64,000 bases of DNA from Saccharothrix coeruleofusca. GTDB lineage: Bacteria > Actinomycetota > Actinomycetes > Mycobacteriales > Pseudonocardiaceae. The position numbers and the translations under genes are program-made. This document shows positions 38,839 through 47,924 of the stretch, piece after piece. Numbering within the stretch: the stretch's first letter is position 1; each line of letters begins with the position of its first letter. The stretch covers positions 163,272-227,271 of the forward strand of contig NZ_BMRG01000008.1 of the NCBI RefSeq assembly GCF_014648515.1, in the 5' to 3' direction. The notes under the pieces were generated by a model, which saw only the letters and a program-made list of their open reading frames with translations, made no database searches and was not told the origin of the DNA.

Positions 38839-40350
38839 CTAGGTGGACGGTGGTGTGGAGCGGGCCCAGGCGAACGTCAGCTCGACGGCCCGCTTCCAAT
38901 TCGCGTACTCGTCCTCGCGGTGCCGGGTCTCCATCGCCGGGTTCCACCGCGCGGCCAGGTGCCAGTTGCGCCGCAACCCTTCGAGGTCCGGCCAGTAACC
39001 GGCAGCGAGTCCAGCAGCGTAAGCGGCACCCAGTGACACGGTTTCCGCCACGAGCGGGCGCATCACCGGGATGTTCAGCACGTCCGCGATGAACTGCATC
39101 AGGAGGTGGTCGGCGGTCATGCCGCCGTCCACCTTCAACACGGGCGTGGGCGCACCGAGATCGGCGTTCATGGCGTCGACGACCTCACGCGTCTGCCACC
39201 CGGTCGCCTCCAGCACCGCCCGCGCGAGGTGCCCCTTGTTGATGTACGAGGTCAGCCCGACGACGATGCCGCGCGCCTGCGCGAGCCAGTGCGGCGCGAA
39301 CAGCCCGGAGAACGCGGGCACGATGTAGCAGCCGCCGTTGTCCTTCACCGTGCGCGCCAGCGTCTCGATCTCCGGTGCGCTGTGGATCAGCCCGAGGTTG
39401 TCGCGGAACCACTGCACCAGCGACCCCGCGACCGCGATCGACCCTTCCAACGCGTATGTGGGCTCGGAGCCGATCTGGTAGCCGATCGTGGTCAGCAGTC
39501 CGTGGTTCGAGCGCACCAGTTCGGTTCCCGTGTTCATCAACAGGAACCCGCCGGTGCCGTACGTGCCCTTGATCGACCCCTTCTCGAAACAGGTCTGCCC
39601 GAACAGCGCCGCGTGCTGGTCACCCAGCGCCGCGGTGATCGAGATGCCCGGCACCACCCGCGTGGTCCGCCCGGAGATCTCCGACGACGGCCGGATCTCC
39701 GGCAGCATCGACGCGGGCACGCCGAAGAAATCCAGCAGCATCGGATCCCATCGCCGGGTAGCGAGGTTCATCAGCATGGTCCGTGACGCGTTGGTCACGT
39801 CGGTGACGTGCAGGCCGCCGTTGACTCCGCCGGTGAGGTTCCAGATCAGCCAGGTGTCCATGGTGCCGAACAGGACGTCGCCGCGTTCGGCCTTCGCGCG
39901 CAGCCCGGCCACGTTGTCCAGCAGCCACCGCAACGAGGGCGCGGAGAAGTACGTCGCCAGCGGCAGGCCGCAGCGTTCGCGCACCTCCTCGATACCCGGC
40001 TGCTTCTGCAGCCGTGCAACGAGTTCCTCGGTGCGGATGTCCTCCCAGACGATCGCGCGTCCCACGGGCACGCCGGTGTGGCGGTCCCACAGCACGAACG
40101 TCTCGCGCTGGTTCGTGATGCCCAGCGCGACCACTTGGTCCGCGGTGATCCCCGCCTGCCGCAACGCCTGCGGCATGATCCGGTCGACGTTGCGCCAGAT
40201 CTCCACCGCGTCCTGCTCCACCCAGCCGGGCTTGGGGTGGTACTGGCGGTGCTCGCGCTGAGCGACCGCGACGAGGCGGGCGTTCCGGTCGAACACGATG
40301 CAGCGCGTCGACGTGGTGCCCTGGTCGATCGCCATCACGAACCGTTGCAC
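38839..40350 (-). CDS. glpK: Glycerol kinase (copy 1)
   Basis: Protein of 503 residues, FGGY kinase family, phosphorylating glycerol at sn-3 with ATP. Motifs: [20 protein letters not shown] (phosphate-binding loop), [20 protein letters not shown] and [40 protein letters not shown], and [20 protein letters not shown]. The start is GTG at 40350 with AAGGG 7 bases upstream. It follows the IclR regulator by 10 bp and is surely co-transcribed with it. A second, different glycerol kinase lies in the divergent glpF operon; the two are clearly paralogous, not identical copies. This one has Phe/His substitutions ([21 protein letters not shown]) relative to the other. Confidence 0.93.
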   Translation of the reverse strand: MQRFVMAIDQGTTSTRCIVFDRNARLVAVAQREHRQYHPKPGWVEQDAVEIWRNVDRIMPQALRQAGITADQVVALGITNQRETFVLWDRHTGVPVGRAIVWEDIRTEELVARLQKQPGIEEVRERCGLPLATYFSAPSLRWLLDNVAGLRAKAERGDVLFGTMDTWLIWNLTGGVNGGLHVTDVTNASRTMLMNLATRRWDPMLLDFFGVPASMLPEIRPSSEISGRTTRVVPGISITAALGDQHAALFGQTCFEKGSIKGTYGTGGFLLMNTGTELVRSNHGLLTTIGYQIGSEPTYALEGSIAVAGSLVQWFRDNLGLIHSAPEIETLARTVKDNGGCYIVPAFSGLFAPHWLAQARGIVVGLTSYINKGHLARAVLEATGWQTREVVDAMNADLGAPTPVLKVDGGMTADHLLMQFIADVLNIPVMRPLVAETVSLGAAYAAGLAAGYWPDLEGLRRNWHLAARWNPAMETRHREDEYANWKRAVELTFAWARSTPPST

Positions 40351-40360
40351 GACAAGCCCT

Positions 40361-41125
40361 TCAGTTCTCGTCGACGAGTGAGGTGGTGACCGATTCGGCT
40401 GCCTGGCAGACCTGGCGCACCAGCGTCGCACGCGGCCTGCCCGCGGAGTCGCACAGCCGGTCGACGGTACCGGAGATGCCGATCGCGCCGACCACGAGAC
40501 CGCCGGGAATCCTGATGGGCGCGGCAATCGAGGCCTCGCCCGGCATGTACTCCTCGGCCTCGCCCGCCCAGCCCTGCGAGCGAACCTCCGTCAGCACCCG
40601 TTCGAGCGCCTGCGTCCGGGTGATCGTGCGGCGGGTCAGCGACGTCAGCTCCCGCCGGCGTGTGGCCGCCGACAGGTCCGGGTCGTAGGCGAGCAGCACC
40701 TTGCCCAACGCGGTCGCGTGCAACGGCAGCATCGCGCCGATGCCTAGTGTTTGCACTGAGTCATCGGGCCGGAACACGTGGTGCACGACGAGCACGGCGC
40801 CGTCGTGGTGCATGCCGATCCTGACCTCCTGGCCCGAGCGCGCGGCGAGCGTGTCGGCCCAGTTGGTCGAGCGCGAGCGCAGTTCGTTCGCGTCGAGGTA
40901 GGAGGTGCCCAGGTGCAGGAGTGCGGCGCCGAGGCGGTAGCGGCTGGTCGCCTGGTCCTGTTCGACGAACTCGACCCGCTGCAGCGTACGGAGAATCCCG
41001 TGCGCGGTGCCGCGCGCGAGACCGAGCGAGTCGGCGATCTCTGTGAGACTGTGGTGGCCGGAGCCACGCGCGAGCAGCCGCAGCACGGCTGCGGCTCGTT
41101 CGATCGACTGGATGGGGCCCGGCAC
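40361..41125 (-). CDS. IclR-family regulator of the glycerol locus
   Basis: Protein of 254 residues: winged helix-turn-helix about 5-65 ([54 protein letters not shown]) and an effector-binding domain about 80-250 ([57 protein letters not shown]). IclR-type regulators control glycerol genes in Streptomyces (GylR), and the position between two glycerol operons supports the same role here. GTG at 41125 begins at the conserved [10 protein letters not shown]; upstream in-frame codons are possible but lack similarity. It has no clear ribosome binding site, so it could be leaderless. Confidence 0.88.
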   Translation of the reverse strand: MPGPIQSIERAAAVLRLLARGSGHHSLTEIADSLGLARGTAHGILRTLQRVEFVEQDQATSRYRLGAALLHLGTSYLDANELRSRSTNWADTLAARSGQEVRIGMHHDGAVLVVHHVFRPDDSVQTLGIGAMLPLHATALGKVLLAYDPDLSAATRRRELTSLTRRTITRTQALERVLTEVRSQGWAGEAEEYMPGEASIAAPIRIPGGLVVGAIGISGTVDRLCDSAGRPRATLVRQVCQAAESVTTSLVDEN

Positions 41126-41376
41126 GCTAAGAACGTAATTGAGAAGACCCGTGTCGGCAATGTCGAACAGCTCCGTCGCGCATCGCCGCAGGACAACGGT
41201 GGAAAACCGCCGGAAAAGCCTGGTCTGAGCGCAGCGTGACCGGTTGGTCACTCGTTGGGGTTCACCTGGTGTCGACATTGTCGAAACGTGCCCGTTGAGC
41301 AGTCGTGACGTGGGTCATTACGTTCCGCTCACTCACCACAGGGTGATCAGCCGTTCAAGGACGAATGGAGGCCAGC

Positions 41377-42132
41377 GTGGGTCTCGGGGCAGTGTTCCTC
41401 AGCGAGGTGCTCGGCACGGGTGTCTTGCTGTTGCTGGGTGCGGGCGTGGTGGCCAACGTGCTGCTGACCGGGTCGAAGGGCAAGGACGGCGGGTGGCTGC
41501 TGATCAGCTTCGGTTGGGGCCTCGCGGTCTTCGCCGGCGTGTACGTCGCCTACAAGTCGGGCGCGCACCTCAACCCCGCCGTCACGATCGGCATCCTCAC
41601 CAGTGGTGCGGCTGAGTACGCGCCCGGTGTGCCCGTCGGTTTCGGCTCGACGATCGTGTACTTCGCCGGTGAGGTGCTCGGCGCGTTCCTCGGCGCCGTG
41701 TTCGCGTGGCTCACGTACAAGCCGCACTTCGACGCGGAGCCCGACGAGGGCCTCAAGCTCGCGGTCTTCTCCACCGGCCCGGCGATCCGCAGCTACGCCT
41801 GGAACCTGGTCTGCGAGATCATCGGCACGTTCGTCCTTGTCTTCGTGATCCTCGCGTTCGCAAAGACGCCGACGCAGATCGGCCCGCTGGCCGTCGCCCT
41901 GCTCGTCGTCGGTATCGGTGCCTCGCTCGGTGGCCCCACCGGCTACGCGATCAACCCGGCCCGCGACCTCGGCCCGCGCATCGCGCACGCCCTGCTGCCG
42001 CTGTCGTACAAGGGCACCGATGGTGAGGCCATCGGCAAGAAGGACTCCGACTGGAGCTACTCCTGGGTCCCTGTCGTCGGCCCGATCATCGGTGGCGCCA
42101 TCGCCGGTGTCGTCACCTCGCTCGTGTTCTGA
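41377..42132 (+). CDS. glpF: Glycerol facilitator, MIP/aquaporin family
   Basis: Protein of 251 residues with six membrane helices and two NPA half-helices: [16 protein letters not shown] and [20 protein letters not shown]. The Asp after NPAR (NPARDLGPR) marks the glycerol-conducting subgroup over pure water channels. It lets glycerol diffuse into the cell, where GlpK traps it. GTG at 41377 has GGAGG 6 bases upstream; ATG at 41365 would place that site inside the gene. First gene of the plus-strand operon glpF-glpK-glpD, with 22 bp to the kinase. Confidence 0.93.
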   Translation: MGLGAVFLSEVLGTGVLLLLGAGVVANVLLTGSKGKDGGWLLISFGWGLAVFAGVYVAYKSGAHLNPAVTIGILTSGAAEYAPGVPVGFGSTIVYFAGEVLGAFLGAVFAWLTYKPHFDAEPDEGLKLAVFSTGPAIRSYAWNLVCEIIGTFVLVFVILAFAKTPTQIGPLAVALLVVGIGASLGGPTGYAINPARDLGPRIAHALLPLSYKGTDGEAIGKKDSDWSYSWVPVVGPIIGGAIAGVVTSLVF

Positions 42133-42154
42133 CACTCCTGAAAGGACAGCTCCG

Positions 42155-43672
42155 ATGACGCAGTACGTTCTCGCCGTCGACCAGGGCACGACCAGCACCA
42201 GGGCGATCATCTTCGACCACTCCGGCTCGATCGTGTCGGTGGGGCAGAAGGAGCACGAGCAGATCTTCCCGAAGGCCGGCTGGGTCGAGCACAACCCGGT
42301 CGAGATCTCGGAGAACACCCGGTTCGTGATCGGCCAGGCGCTCGCCACCGCCGACCTCAACACCGGCGACCTGGCCGCGGTCGGCATCACCAACCAGCGC
42401 GAGACCGCGGTGGTGTGGGACAAGAACACCGGTGAGCCCGTTTACAACGCCATCGTGTGGCAGGACACCCGCACGCAGGCGATCGTCGAGGAGCTCGGCG
42501 CGCTCGGCGGCGGTGCCGAGCGGTACTGCGCCAAGGTCGGCCTCCCGCTCGCGACCTACTTCTCCGGCCCGAAGATCCGCTGGATCCTCGACAACGTCGA
42601 GGGCGCCCGCGAGCGCGCCGAAGCCGGTGACCTGCTCTTCGGCAACACCGACACGTGGACGCTGTGGAACCTCACCGGCGGCCCGAACGGCGGCGTGCAC
42701 GCCACCGACGTGACCAACGCGTCGCGGACCATGCTGATGGACCTCGACACGTTGCAGTGGGACGCCGACATCGCTGCGGAAATGGGCATTCCGCTGTCGA
42801 TGTTGCCGGAGATCCGTTCCTCCTCCGAGGTCTACGGCACCGGCGGTCCCGGCGGTGTGCTGAAGGGCGTGCCGATCGCGGGCATCCTCGGCGACCAGCA
42901 GGCGGCCACGTTCGGCCAGGCCTGCTACGAGCCCGGTACCGCGAAGAACACCTACGGCACCGGCAACTTCATGTTGCTCAACACCGGCACCGAGAAGGTC
43001 CAGTCGAAGAACGGCCTGCTCACCACGGTCTGCTACAAGATCGGTGACGAGGCTCCGGTGTACGCCCTCGAAGGCTCGATCGCGGTCACCGGTTCGCTGG
43101 TGCAGTGGCTGCGCGACAACCTCGGCATCATCGGTTCGGCGCCGGAGATCGAGACGCTGGCCCGCAGCGTCGAGGACAACGGTGGCGCGTACTTCGTGCC
43201 CGCGTTCTCCGGTCTCTTCGCACCGTACTGGCGGGCGGACGCGCGTGGCGCGGTCGTCGGCCTCACCCGGTTCGTGAACAAGGGCCACCTGGCCCGCGCG
43301 GTGCTGGAGGCCACGGCCTTCCAAACCCGTGAGGTGCTCGACGCCATGAACGCCGACTCCGGCGTGCCGCTGACCGAGCTGAAGGTCGACGGCGGCATGG
43401 TCGCGAACGAGCTGCTGATGCAGTTCCAGGCCGACGTGCTCGACGTGCCGGTCGTCCGTCCCGTCGTGGCTGAGACCACCGCTCTCGGTGCCGCCTACGC
43501 CGCCGGTCTGGCCGTCGGCTTCTGGTCGGGTCTCGACGAGCTGCGGGCGAACTGGGCCGAGGACAAGCGCTGGACGCCGGAGCTCGACGCCGACGACCGC
43601 GAGCGCCAGTACCGCAACTGGAAGAAGGCCGTCACCAAGTCCTTCGACTGGGTCGACTCCGACGTCCGCTGA
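42155..43672 (+). CDS. glpK: Glycerol kinase (copy 2)
   Basis: Protein of 505 residues, FGGY kinase: [100 protein letters not shown]. It is the canonical partner of glpF and glpD in the same operon, acting on glycerol entering through GlpF and feeding glycerol-3-phosphate to GlpD. ATG at 42155 with AAAGGACAG upstream. Gap to glpD is 25 bp. Compared with the flanking CAZyme genes, its third codon positions look a little less GC-rich. Confidence 0.95.
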   Translation: MTQYVLAVDQGTTSTRAIIFDHSGSIVSVGQKEHEQIFPKAGWVEHNPVEISENTRFVIGQALATADLNTGDLAAVGITNQRETAVVWDKNTGEPVYNAIVWQDTRTQAIVEELGALGGGAERYCAKVGLPLATYFSGPKIRWILDNVEGARERAEAGDLLFGNTDTWTLWNLTGGPNGGVHATDVTNASRTMLMDLDTLQWDADIAAEMGIPLSMLPEIRSSSEVYGTGGPGGVLKGVPIAGILGDQQAATFGQACYEPGTAKNTYGTGNFMLLNTGTEKVQSKNGLLTTVCYKIGDEAPVYALEGSIAVTGSLVQWLRDNLGIIGSAPEIETLARSVEDNGGAYFVPAFSGLFAPYWRADARGAVVGLTRFVNKGHLARAVLEATAFQTREVLDAMNADSGVPLTELKVDGGMVANELLMQFQADVLDVPVVRPVVAETTALGAAYAAGLAVGFWSGLDELRANWAEDKRWTPELDADDRERQYRNWKKAVTKSFDWVDSDVR

Positions 43673-43697
43673 GTTGGTTTCCTTCTAAGGAGTAACG

Positions 43698-45302
43698 GTG
43701 TTTGCCAGGCTGGATTCGGCTCGACGTGCCGATGCGCTCCGCTCGATCGACAGCGCGGAGTTCGACGTGCTGGTAGTGGGAGGTGGTGTGGTCGGCGCCG
43801 GTGCCGCGTTGGACGCGGCGTCGAGAGGCCTCTCGGTCGCGCTCGTCGAAGCACACGACTGGGCGGCGGGCACGTCGAGCCGATCCAGCAAGCTCGTCCA
43901 CGGCGGGCTGCGGTACCTGGAGCAGCTGGAGTTCAAGCTGGTCCGGGAAGCACTGAAGGAACGCGGGTTGTTGCTGCGCCGGCTCGCACCGCACCTGGTG
44001 CGGCCGGTGCCGTTCCTCTTCCCGTTGGAGAAGCAGTGGGAACGCGCCTACGTCGGCGCGGGCGTGCTGCTGTACGACTCCATCGGTGGCGCTGGGGCGG
44101 TGCCGATGCACCGGCACCTTTCCCGTCGTCGGATGGCCGAAGTGGGGCCGTCGTTGAACGCCTCGGCGTTCGCAGGCGCGATCCGATACTACGACGCGCA
44201 GATGGACGACGCGCGTCTCGTCATGACTCTGGTGCGCACGGCCGCTCAGCACGGCGCCACGGTGTTGTCCCGTGCTCGGGTAACCTCGTTGTTGCGCTCT
44301 GAGGGTGCGGTTCGCGGCGCTCGTGTCGAGGTGGACGGGCAGACTGTTGATGTCCGAGCCCGTCGCGTGATCAGTGCGACCGGAGTGTGGACGGATTCGT
44401 TGAACTCCATGAGCTCCGCTCCTGCGCCGTTCAACGTGCGGATGTCCAAGGGTGTGCACGTTCTTGTTCCGAGGGAACGGATCCAGCTCGACGGCGGGCT
44501 GATCACGCGGACCGAGAAGAGCGTGCTGTTCGTGATCCCGTGGGGTGCCTACTGGATCGTCGGCACCACGGACACGCCGTACGACGGTGACCCAGCGGCT
44601 GTTTCCGCTTCTGACGAAGATGTCGCGTACATCCTCGACCACGTCAACGCGGTGCTCCGGTCACCGCTGACCGTGGACGATGTTGTTGGTACGTATGCGG
44701 GATTGCGTCCGTTGCTCGACGGAGCCTCCGGGGACACGGCGAAGCTGTCGCGTGAGCACGCGGTGGCGCAGCCGGAGCCGGGCTTCTTCGTGATCGCGGG
44801 CGGCAAGTACACGACGTACCGGGTGATGGCCGCCGATGTCGTCGATGCCGCTGTTTCCGGTCTTGGCCAGGCGGTCGCTCCGTCGTTGACCGCGCGCCTG
44901 CCGCTGTGCGGAGCGGTGGGCTACCACGAGCTGTGGGCGGACCGGGCTCGAGTCGCCGCCGAGTCCGGCCTGCCCACGTCCACTGTGGAGCGTCTGCTCG
45001 GCCGCTACGGCTCCGCTGTCTCCGACGTGCTGGCTCTGGCCGCACAGGATCCGGCGTTGAAGGCCGAGGTGGCCGGGTACCTGGCCGCGGAGATAGTGTA
45101 CGCGGTCACGCACGAGGGCGCGCTGGACCTGGAGGACGTGCTGCACCGCCGCACCCGGATCGCGGTCGAGCACCTCGACCAGGGCGCTTCCGTCGCGGAT
45201 CAGGTCGCCGATCTGATCGCGGGTCCGCTGAGGTGGTCGGTCGCTGACCGCGATGCGGCTGTCCAGGCGTACCGGGCGAGCACGAAGATGGTGGCGAGAT
45301 GA
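43698..45302 (+). CDS. glpD: Glycerol-3-phosphate dehydrogenase, FAD-dependent
   Basis: Protein of 534 residues. N-terminal FAD-binding DAO domain: EFDVLVVGGGVVGAGAALDA, then ASRGLSVALVEAHDWAAGTS and SRSSKLVHGGLRYLEQLEFK, the strongest GlpD signature. The C-terminal helical domain about 400-520 includes LLGRYGSAVSDVLALAAQDP and EIVYAVTHEGALDLEDVLHR. It oxidises glycerol-3-phosphate to dihydroxyacetone phosphate at the membrane, passing electrons to quinone. GTG at 43698 has AAGGAG upstream. Last full gene of the operon. Codon use in the middle (44.2-44.8 kb) is less GC-biased than in neighbours, hinting at a different origin. Confidence 0.94.
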   Translation: MFARLDSARRADALRSIDSAEFDVLVVGGGVVGAGAALDAASRGLSVALVEAHDWAAGTSSRSSKLVHGGLRYLEQLEFKLVREALKERGLLLRRLAPHLVRPVPFLFPLEKQWERAYVGAGVLLYDSIGGAGAVPMHRHLSRRRMAEVGPSLNASAFAGAIRYYDAQMDDARLVMTLVRTAAQHGATVLSRARVTSLLRSEGAVRGARVEVDGQTVDVRARRVISATGVWTDSLNSMSSAPAPFNVRMSKGVHVLVPRERIQLDGGLITRTEKSVLFVIPWGAYWIVGTTDTPYDGDPAAVSASDEDVAYILDHVNAVLRSPLTVDDVVGTYAGLRPLLDGASGDTAKLSREHAVAQPEPGFFVIAGGKYTTYRVMAADVVDAAVSGLGQAVAPSLTARLPLCGAVGYHELWADRARVAAESGLPTSTVERLLGRYGSAVSDVLALAAQDPALKAEVAGYLAAEIVYAVTHEGALDLEDVLHRRTRIAVEHLDQGASVADQVADLIAGPLRWSVADRDAAVQAYRASTKMVAR

Positions 45303-45303
45303 G

Positions 45304-45447
45304 ATGGACGGCCTGGAGCTGATCGAGCGCCTTCGCCGGCAGGGTGGCTTCCGGCTGTTACCCCTGCTGGGCAACACCGGGCAGGTGGCGGGCGTGCACC
45401 TGACCCGGTTCCTGCCCGGCGGCCATCTCGACGTGATCCAGGTGTAG
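45304..45447 (+). pseudogene. Short reading frame after glpD, probably broken
   Basis: ATG one base after the glpD stop. The 47-residue frame reads MDGLELIERLRRQGGFRLLP, then LLGNTGQVAGVHLTRFLPGG, ends at TAG, and continues in the same frame with DERWAAWARLPYSLGAAPSA. It is probably a larger gene cut by an in-frame stop. Family not recognised. Confidence 0.4.
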
Positions 45448-45574
45448 GACGAGCGCTGGGCGGCGTGGGCGCGGCTGCCCTACTCCCTCGGCGCCGCTCC
45501 GTCCGCGCTGGGCGAGCGGAAGCGGGCTTATAAACCCAGGGGTCGGTGAGTCGGGTCGGCCGTGACCTCCGCCG

Positions 45575-45629
45575 CTAGGGCCTGTCCTCAAAGCAGATTG
45601 ACCACACCTGCTTTGAGGACAGGCCCTAG
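45575..45629. repeat. 55-bp near-perfect palindrome with TA ends (MITE-like or terminator)
   Basis: CTAGGGCCTGTCCTCAAAGC and its exact inverse, GCTTTGAGGACAGGCCCTAG, form 22-bp arms around ATTGACCACAC. The ends contain TA, the target duplication of IS630/mariner elements, and an IS630 remnant begins 14 bp away. It may be a tiny non-autonomous element or a solo pair of ends. As RNA it would form a strong terminator after glpD. Confidence 0.8.
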
Positions 45630-45642
45630 TAGACCGTCGCGG

Positions 45643-46010
45643 CTAACTCTTGGGGTATAGGTGGTGGAGTTTGACACGTGCGTCGTCGGCGGTGAACTGC
45701 CAGCGGACCTGGCGTTGTTCGGCGTTGATGGCGTGTTGCCAGGCGGCGAGTTCGGTGTTGAGGGTGTCGAGGTCGCCGATGCGGCGGTCGAGGCATTGCC
45801 GGGACAGTGCGGACAGTTCGATCTCGGCGATGTTGAGCCAGGACCCGTGTTTGGGGGTGTGGTGGATCTCCAGGCGCTGGGCCAGGGCGAAGGCCTGGCC
45901 GGATTCGAAGGCCTCGTAGAGGGAGGCGATGGTGTGGGTGTTGAGGTTGTCCATGACCAGCACCACGGTCTTGGCGTCGGGATAGTCCACGGTCAGAAGG
46001 TGTTTGACCT
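45643..46010 (-). pseudogene. IS630-family transposase C-terminus, cut by the DDE element
   Basis: The frame reads [60 protein letters not shown], then [20 protein letters not shown] and a stop after LYPKS. The VMDNLNTH and [11 protein letters not shown] motifs hold the second and third catalytic acids of IS630-type DDE endonucleases. The N-terminal half is gone: the copy 2 DDE element starts exactly at 46011. Confidence 0.88.
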
Positions 46011-47189
46011 TGTGCCGCTCGAAAAGTCATCGTCGCTGGTAGAGCAAGGCGTGTCGCCGTGTTGAGAGCATGTCCGGGTGATCGTGTCCCTGCTGTACAA
46101 GATGACCCGGAGGTTGCTGTCCGTCCCGTCGGCCTTGCTGCGCAGCGAGGCGGCGAAGGACGCCGAGCTGCTCGTGCTGCGGCACGAGAATGCGGTCCTT
46201 CGTCGGCACCTGACAGGCCCGGTCCGCTATGAACCCGCGGATCGGGCCTGGTTCGCGGCCCTCTCCGGGCTGGTGGATCGTCGGCGGTGGCGGGAGGTCT
46301 TTCCGGTCACGCCGGGCACCCTGCTCACCTGGCACCGCAAACTCGTGGTCCGCAAGTGGGACTACTCCGCGCGGCGACCTATCGGACGCCCACCGACCCG
46401 AGCGGCGGTCAAGTCGCTCGTGTTGCGCCTCGCCAGGGAGAATCCGAGGTGGGGTCATCGACGGATCCAGGGCGAACTGGCCCGGCTCGGCCACCGCATT
46501 GCCCACTCGACGGTCTGGCAAATCCTGCACGATGCGGGCATCGACCCGGCGCCACGTCGGAGCGGCCCGACCTGGCGCGAGTTCCTCACCGCCCAGGCCG
46601 AGAGCATCATCGCGGCGGACTTCCTCCACCTCGACACCGTGCTCGGCACACGGCTCTACGCGCTGGTGTTCCTCGAACACGGCACCAGGCGCCTGCACGT
46701 CACCGGCGTCACCGCCCACCCCACCCGGGAGTGGACGACACAGCAGGCCAGGAACCTCGCCACCGACCTCGGACGCCGGATGGAGTCGCTGTGCTTCCTG
46801 CTCCGCGACCGTGACGGCAAGTACGGCCAGGCGTTTGACGCCGTCTTCCAAGCCGACGATCTGCGTGTGATCAAGAGTGCGCCGCAGGCACCCCGGATGA
46901 ACGCCCACTGCGAACGGGTCATCGGCACCATCCGACGCGAAGGCCTCGACCACATCCTGATCCTGGGCGAAGCCCATGCACGACAAGTCCTCAAGACCTA
47001 CGAAGACCACTACAACCGACGCCGACCCCACCAGACCCGCAACCAACTACCGCCCGAGGCTCAGCACCACCCCACCGCGGTAGACGACCTCGACCACCGC
47101 AGACTGCTCCGCACCCGCATTCTCGGCGGCCTCATCAACGAGTACAGACACGCCGCTTGACCAGCAGCGATGACTTTTCGAGCGGCACA
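46011..47189 (+). mobile_element. Single-ORF DDE insertion sequence, copy 2
   Basis: About 1.18 kb, same family and orientation as the element at 34390. Left end TGTGCCGCTCGAAAAGTCAT; the right end is its inverse ATGACTTTTCGAGCGGCACA. It interrupts an IS630 remnant on its left and abuts a serine-recombinase remnant on its right. Those two neighbours are different genes, so sequence has been lost at one or both sides. Confidence 0.85.
46078..47160 (+). CDS. Transposase with integrase core (IS3/IS481-like), copy 2
   Basis: Protein of 360 residues, the same length as the transposase at 34455 and co-linear with it, but with many substitutions (for example SALLRSEAAKDAELLVLRHE versus AVLLRGEAAKEAELLVLRHE). 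The two copies are therefore relatives, not a recent duplication. DDE residues are intact: SIIAADFLHLDTVLG, FLLRDRDGKYGQAFD, APRMNAHCERVIGTIRREGL. The frame is complete and the ends are intact, so it could still be active. Confidence 0.88.
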   Translation: MIVSLLYKMTRRLLSVPSALLRSEAAKDAELLVLRHENAVLRRHLTGPVRYEPADRAWFAALSGLVDRRRWREVFPVTPGTLLTWHRKLVVRKWDYSARRPIGRPPTRAAVKSLVLRLARENPRWGHRRIQGELARLGHRIAHSTVWQILHDAGIDPAPRRSGPTWREFLTAQAESIIAADFLHLDTVLGTRLYALVFLEHGTRRLHVTGVTAHPTREWTTQQARNLATDLGRRMESLCFLLRDRDGKYGQAFDAVFQADDLRVIKSAPQAPRMNAHCERVIGTIRREGLDHILILGEAHARQVLKTYEDHYNRRRPHQTRNQLPPEAQHHPTAVDDLDHRRLLRTRILGGLINEYRHAA

Positions 47190-47558
47190 GGGGCCGCGAA
47201 AAAACGATTGGAGGCGGCTGAAGGACGGTTGAAGCGGTTTCGCGCAGCCATTGACGCCGGTGTCGATCCCTCAGCGCTGGTCGAGGCCATCAACGAAGCC
47301 CAGGCACAGCGAGCGGCTGCCCGTGCCGAACTGGAGGGGAGCAGCCCACCGGGTTCGATCGAAGATGCTGAGGTCTACGCCATGATCGACTCGCTCGGCG
47401 ACGTGCGGACCATCATCAGTCGCGCTGACCCCGCCAAGCTGGAAGAACTGTTCGCCGGGTTGGGGTTGGAGATGGTCTACAACGCCGAAGGGCGGACGGT
47501 CGATGTGACCATCCGCCCTATCGGTAGGGTTAGTGCGCGTGTCCGAGGGGGGACTTGA
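47190..47558 (+). pseudogene. C-terminal remnant of a large serine recombinase (phage/ICE integrase type)
   Basis: About 122 codons survive: a coiled-coil stretch KKRLEAAEGRLKRFRAAIDA, then GVDPSALVEAINEAQAQRAA, YAMIDSLGDVRTIISRADPA, KLEELFAGLGLEMVYNAEGR and TVDVTIRPIGRVSARVRGGT. This matches the end of actinobacterial serine recombinases of integrative elements. The catalytic N-terminus is missing, replaced by the DDE element. The last codons and stop lie inside the 3' part of the tRNA-Leu gene, suggesting the element sat at this tRNA. Confidence 0.8.
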
Positions 47559-47622
47559 ACCCCCACCCCCTTGCGGGGACTAGCACCTCAAGCTAGCGCG
47601 TCTGCCATTCCGCCACCCGGAC
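47540..47622 (-). tRNA. tRNA-Leu (anticodon GAG)
   Basis: Read on the minus strand, the acceptor stem GTCCGGG pairs with CTCGGAC (one G-T pair), followed by discriminator A; no CCA is encoded. The anticodon arm is CTAGC-TTGAGGT-GCTAG, giving anticodon GAG. A long variable arm (TCCCCGCAAGGGGG region) marks a class II leucine tRNA. The T-arm is GGGGG-TTCAAGT-CCCCC. It is 83 nt long. The 3' end overlaps the stop codon of a recombinase remnant on the other strand. Confidence 0.95.
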
Positions 47623-47648
47623 TCCTCGGCTCCCGCCGCGGTGGGGAT

Positions 47649-47676
47649 AGATTACATGATCGTTCCTGCTAGCCAA
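47649..47676 (-). promoter_or_regulatory. Probable promoter of tRNA-Leu
   Basis: On the minus strand TTGGCT (47671-47676) and TAATCT (47649-47654) are spaced 16 bp and resemble -35 and -10 boxes. They end 26 bp before the tRNA 5' end. Confidence 0.5.
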
Positions 47677-47924
47677 AATCGGGGGTTCAAGCGGCGCCTT
47701 CGACCGCCGCCACCTGCGCCGCTCGGCTGGCCGCACCGGTGGTCGAACCGGTCGTCAGGCGCACCGACGCCCCGGCTTGCCGCCTCCCAGGGGCACGCGG
47801 GCCGGATCAGGCTTGCCGTGTGGTGGTAGGCAGCGCTTGGTCGAGGATGCCCAGGTCGCAGTCACGTCCGGCTTCGCGATCATCGCCGCCATGAGGCCCG
47901 AACCTGCTGAAACAATTTCCGATG

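Noticed and set aside
34390-47189. Recent duplication of the DDE element
   Set aside because: The two transposases differ at many residues and the flanks differ, so they are related but independent insertions.
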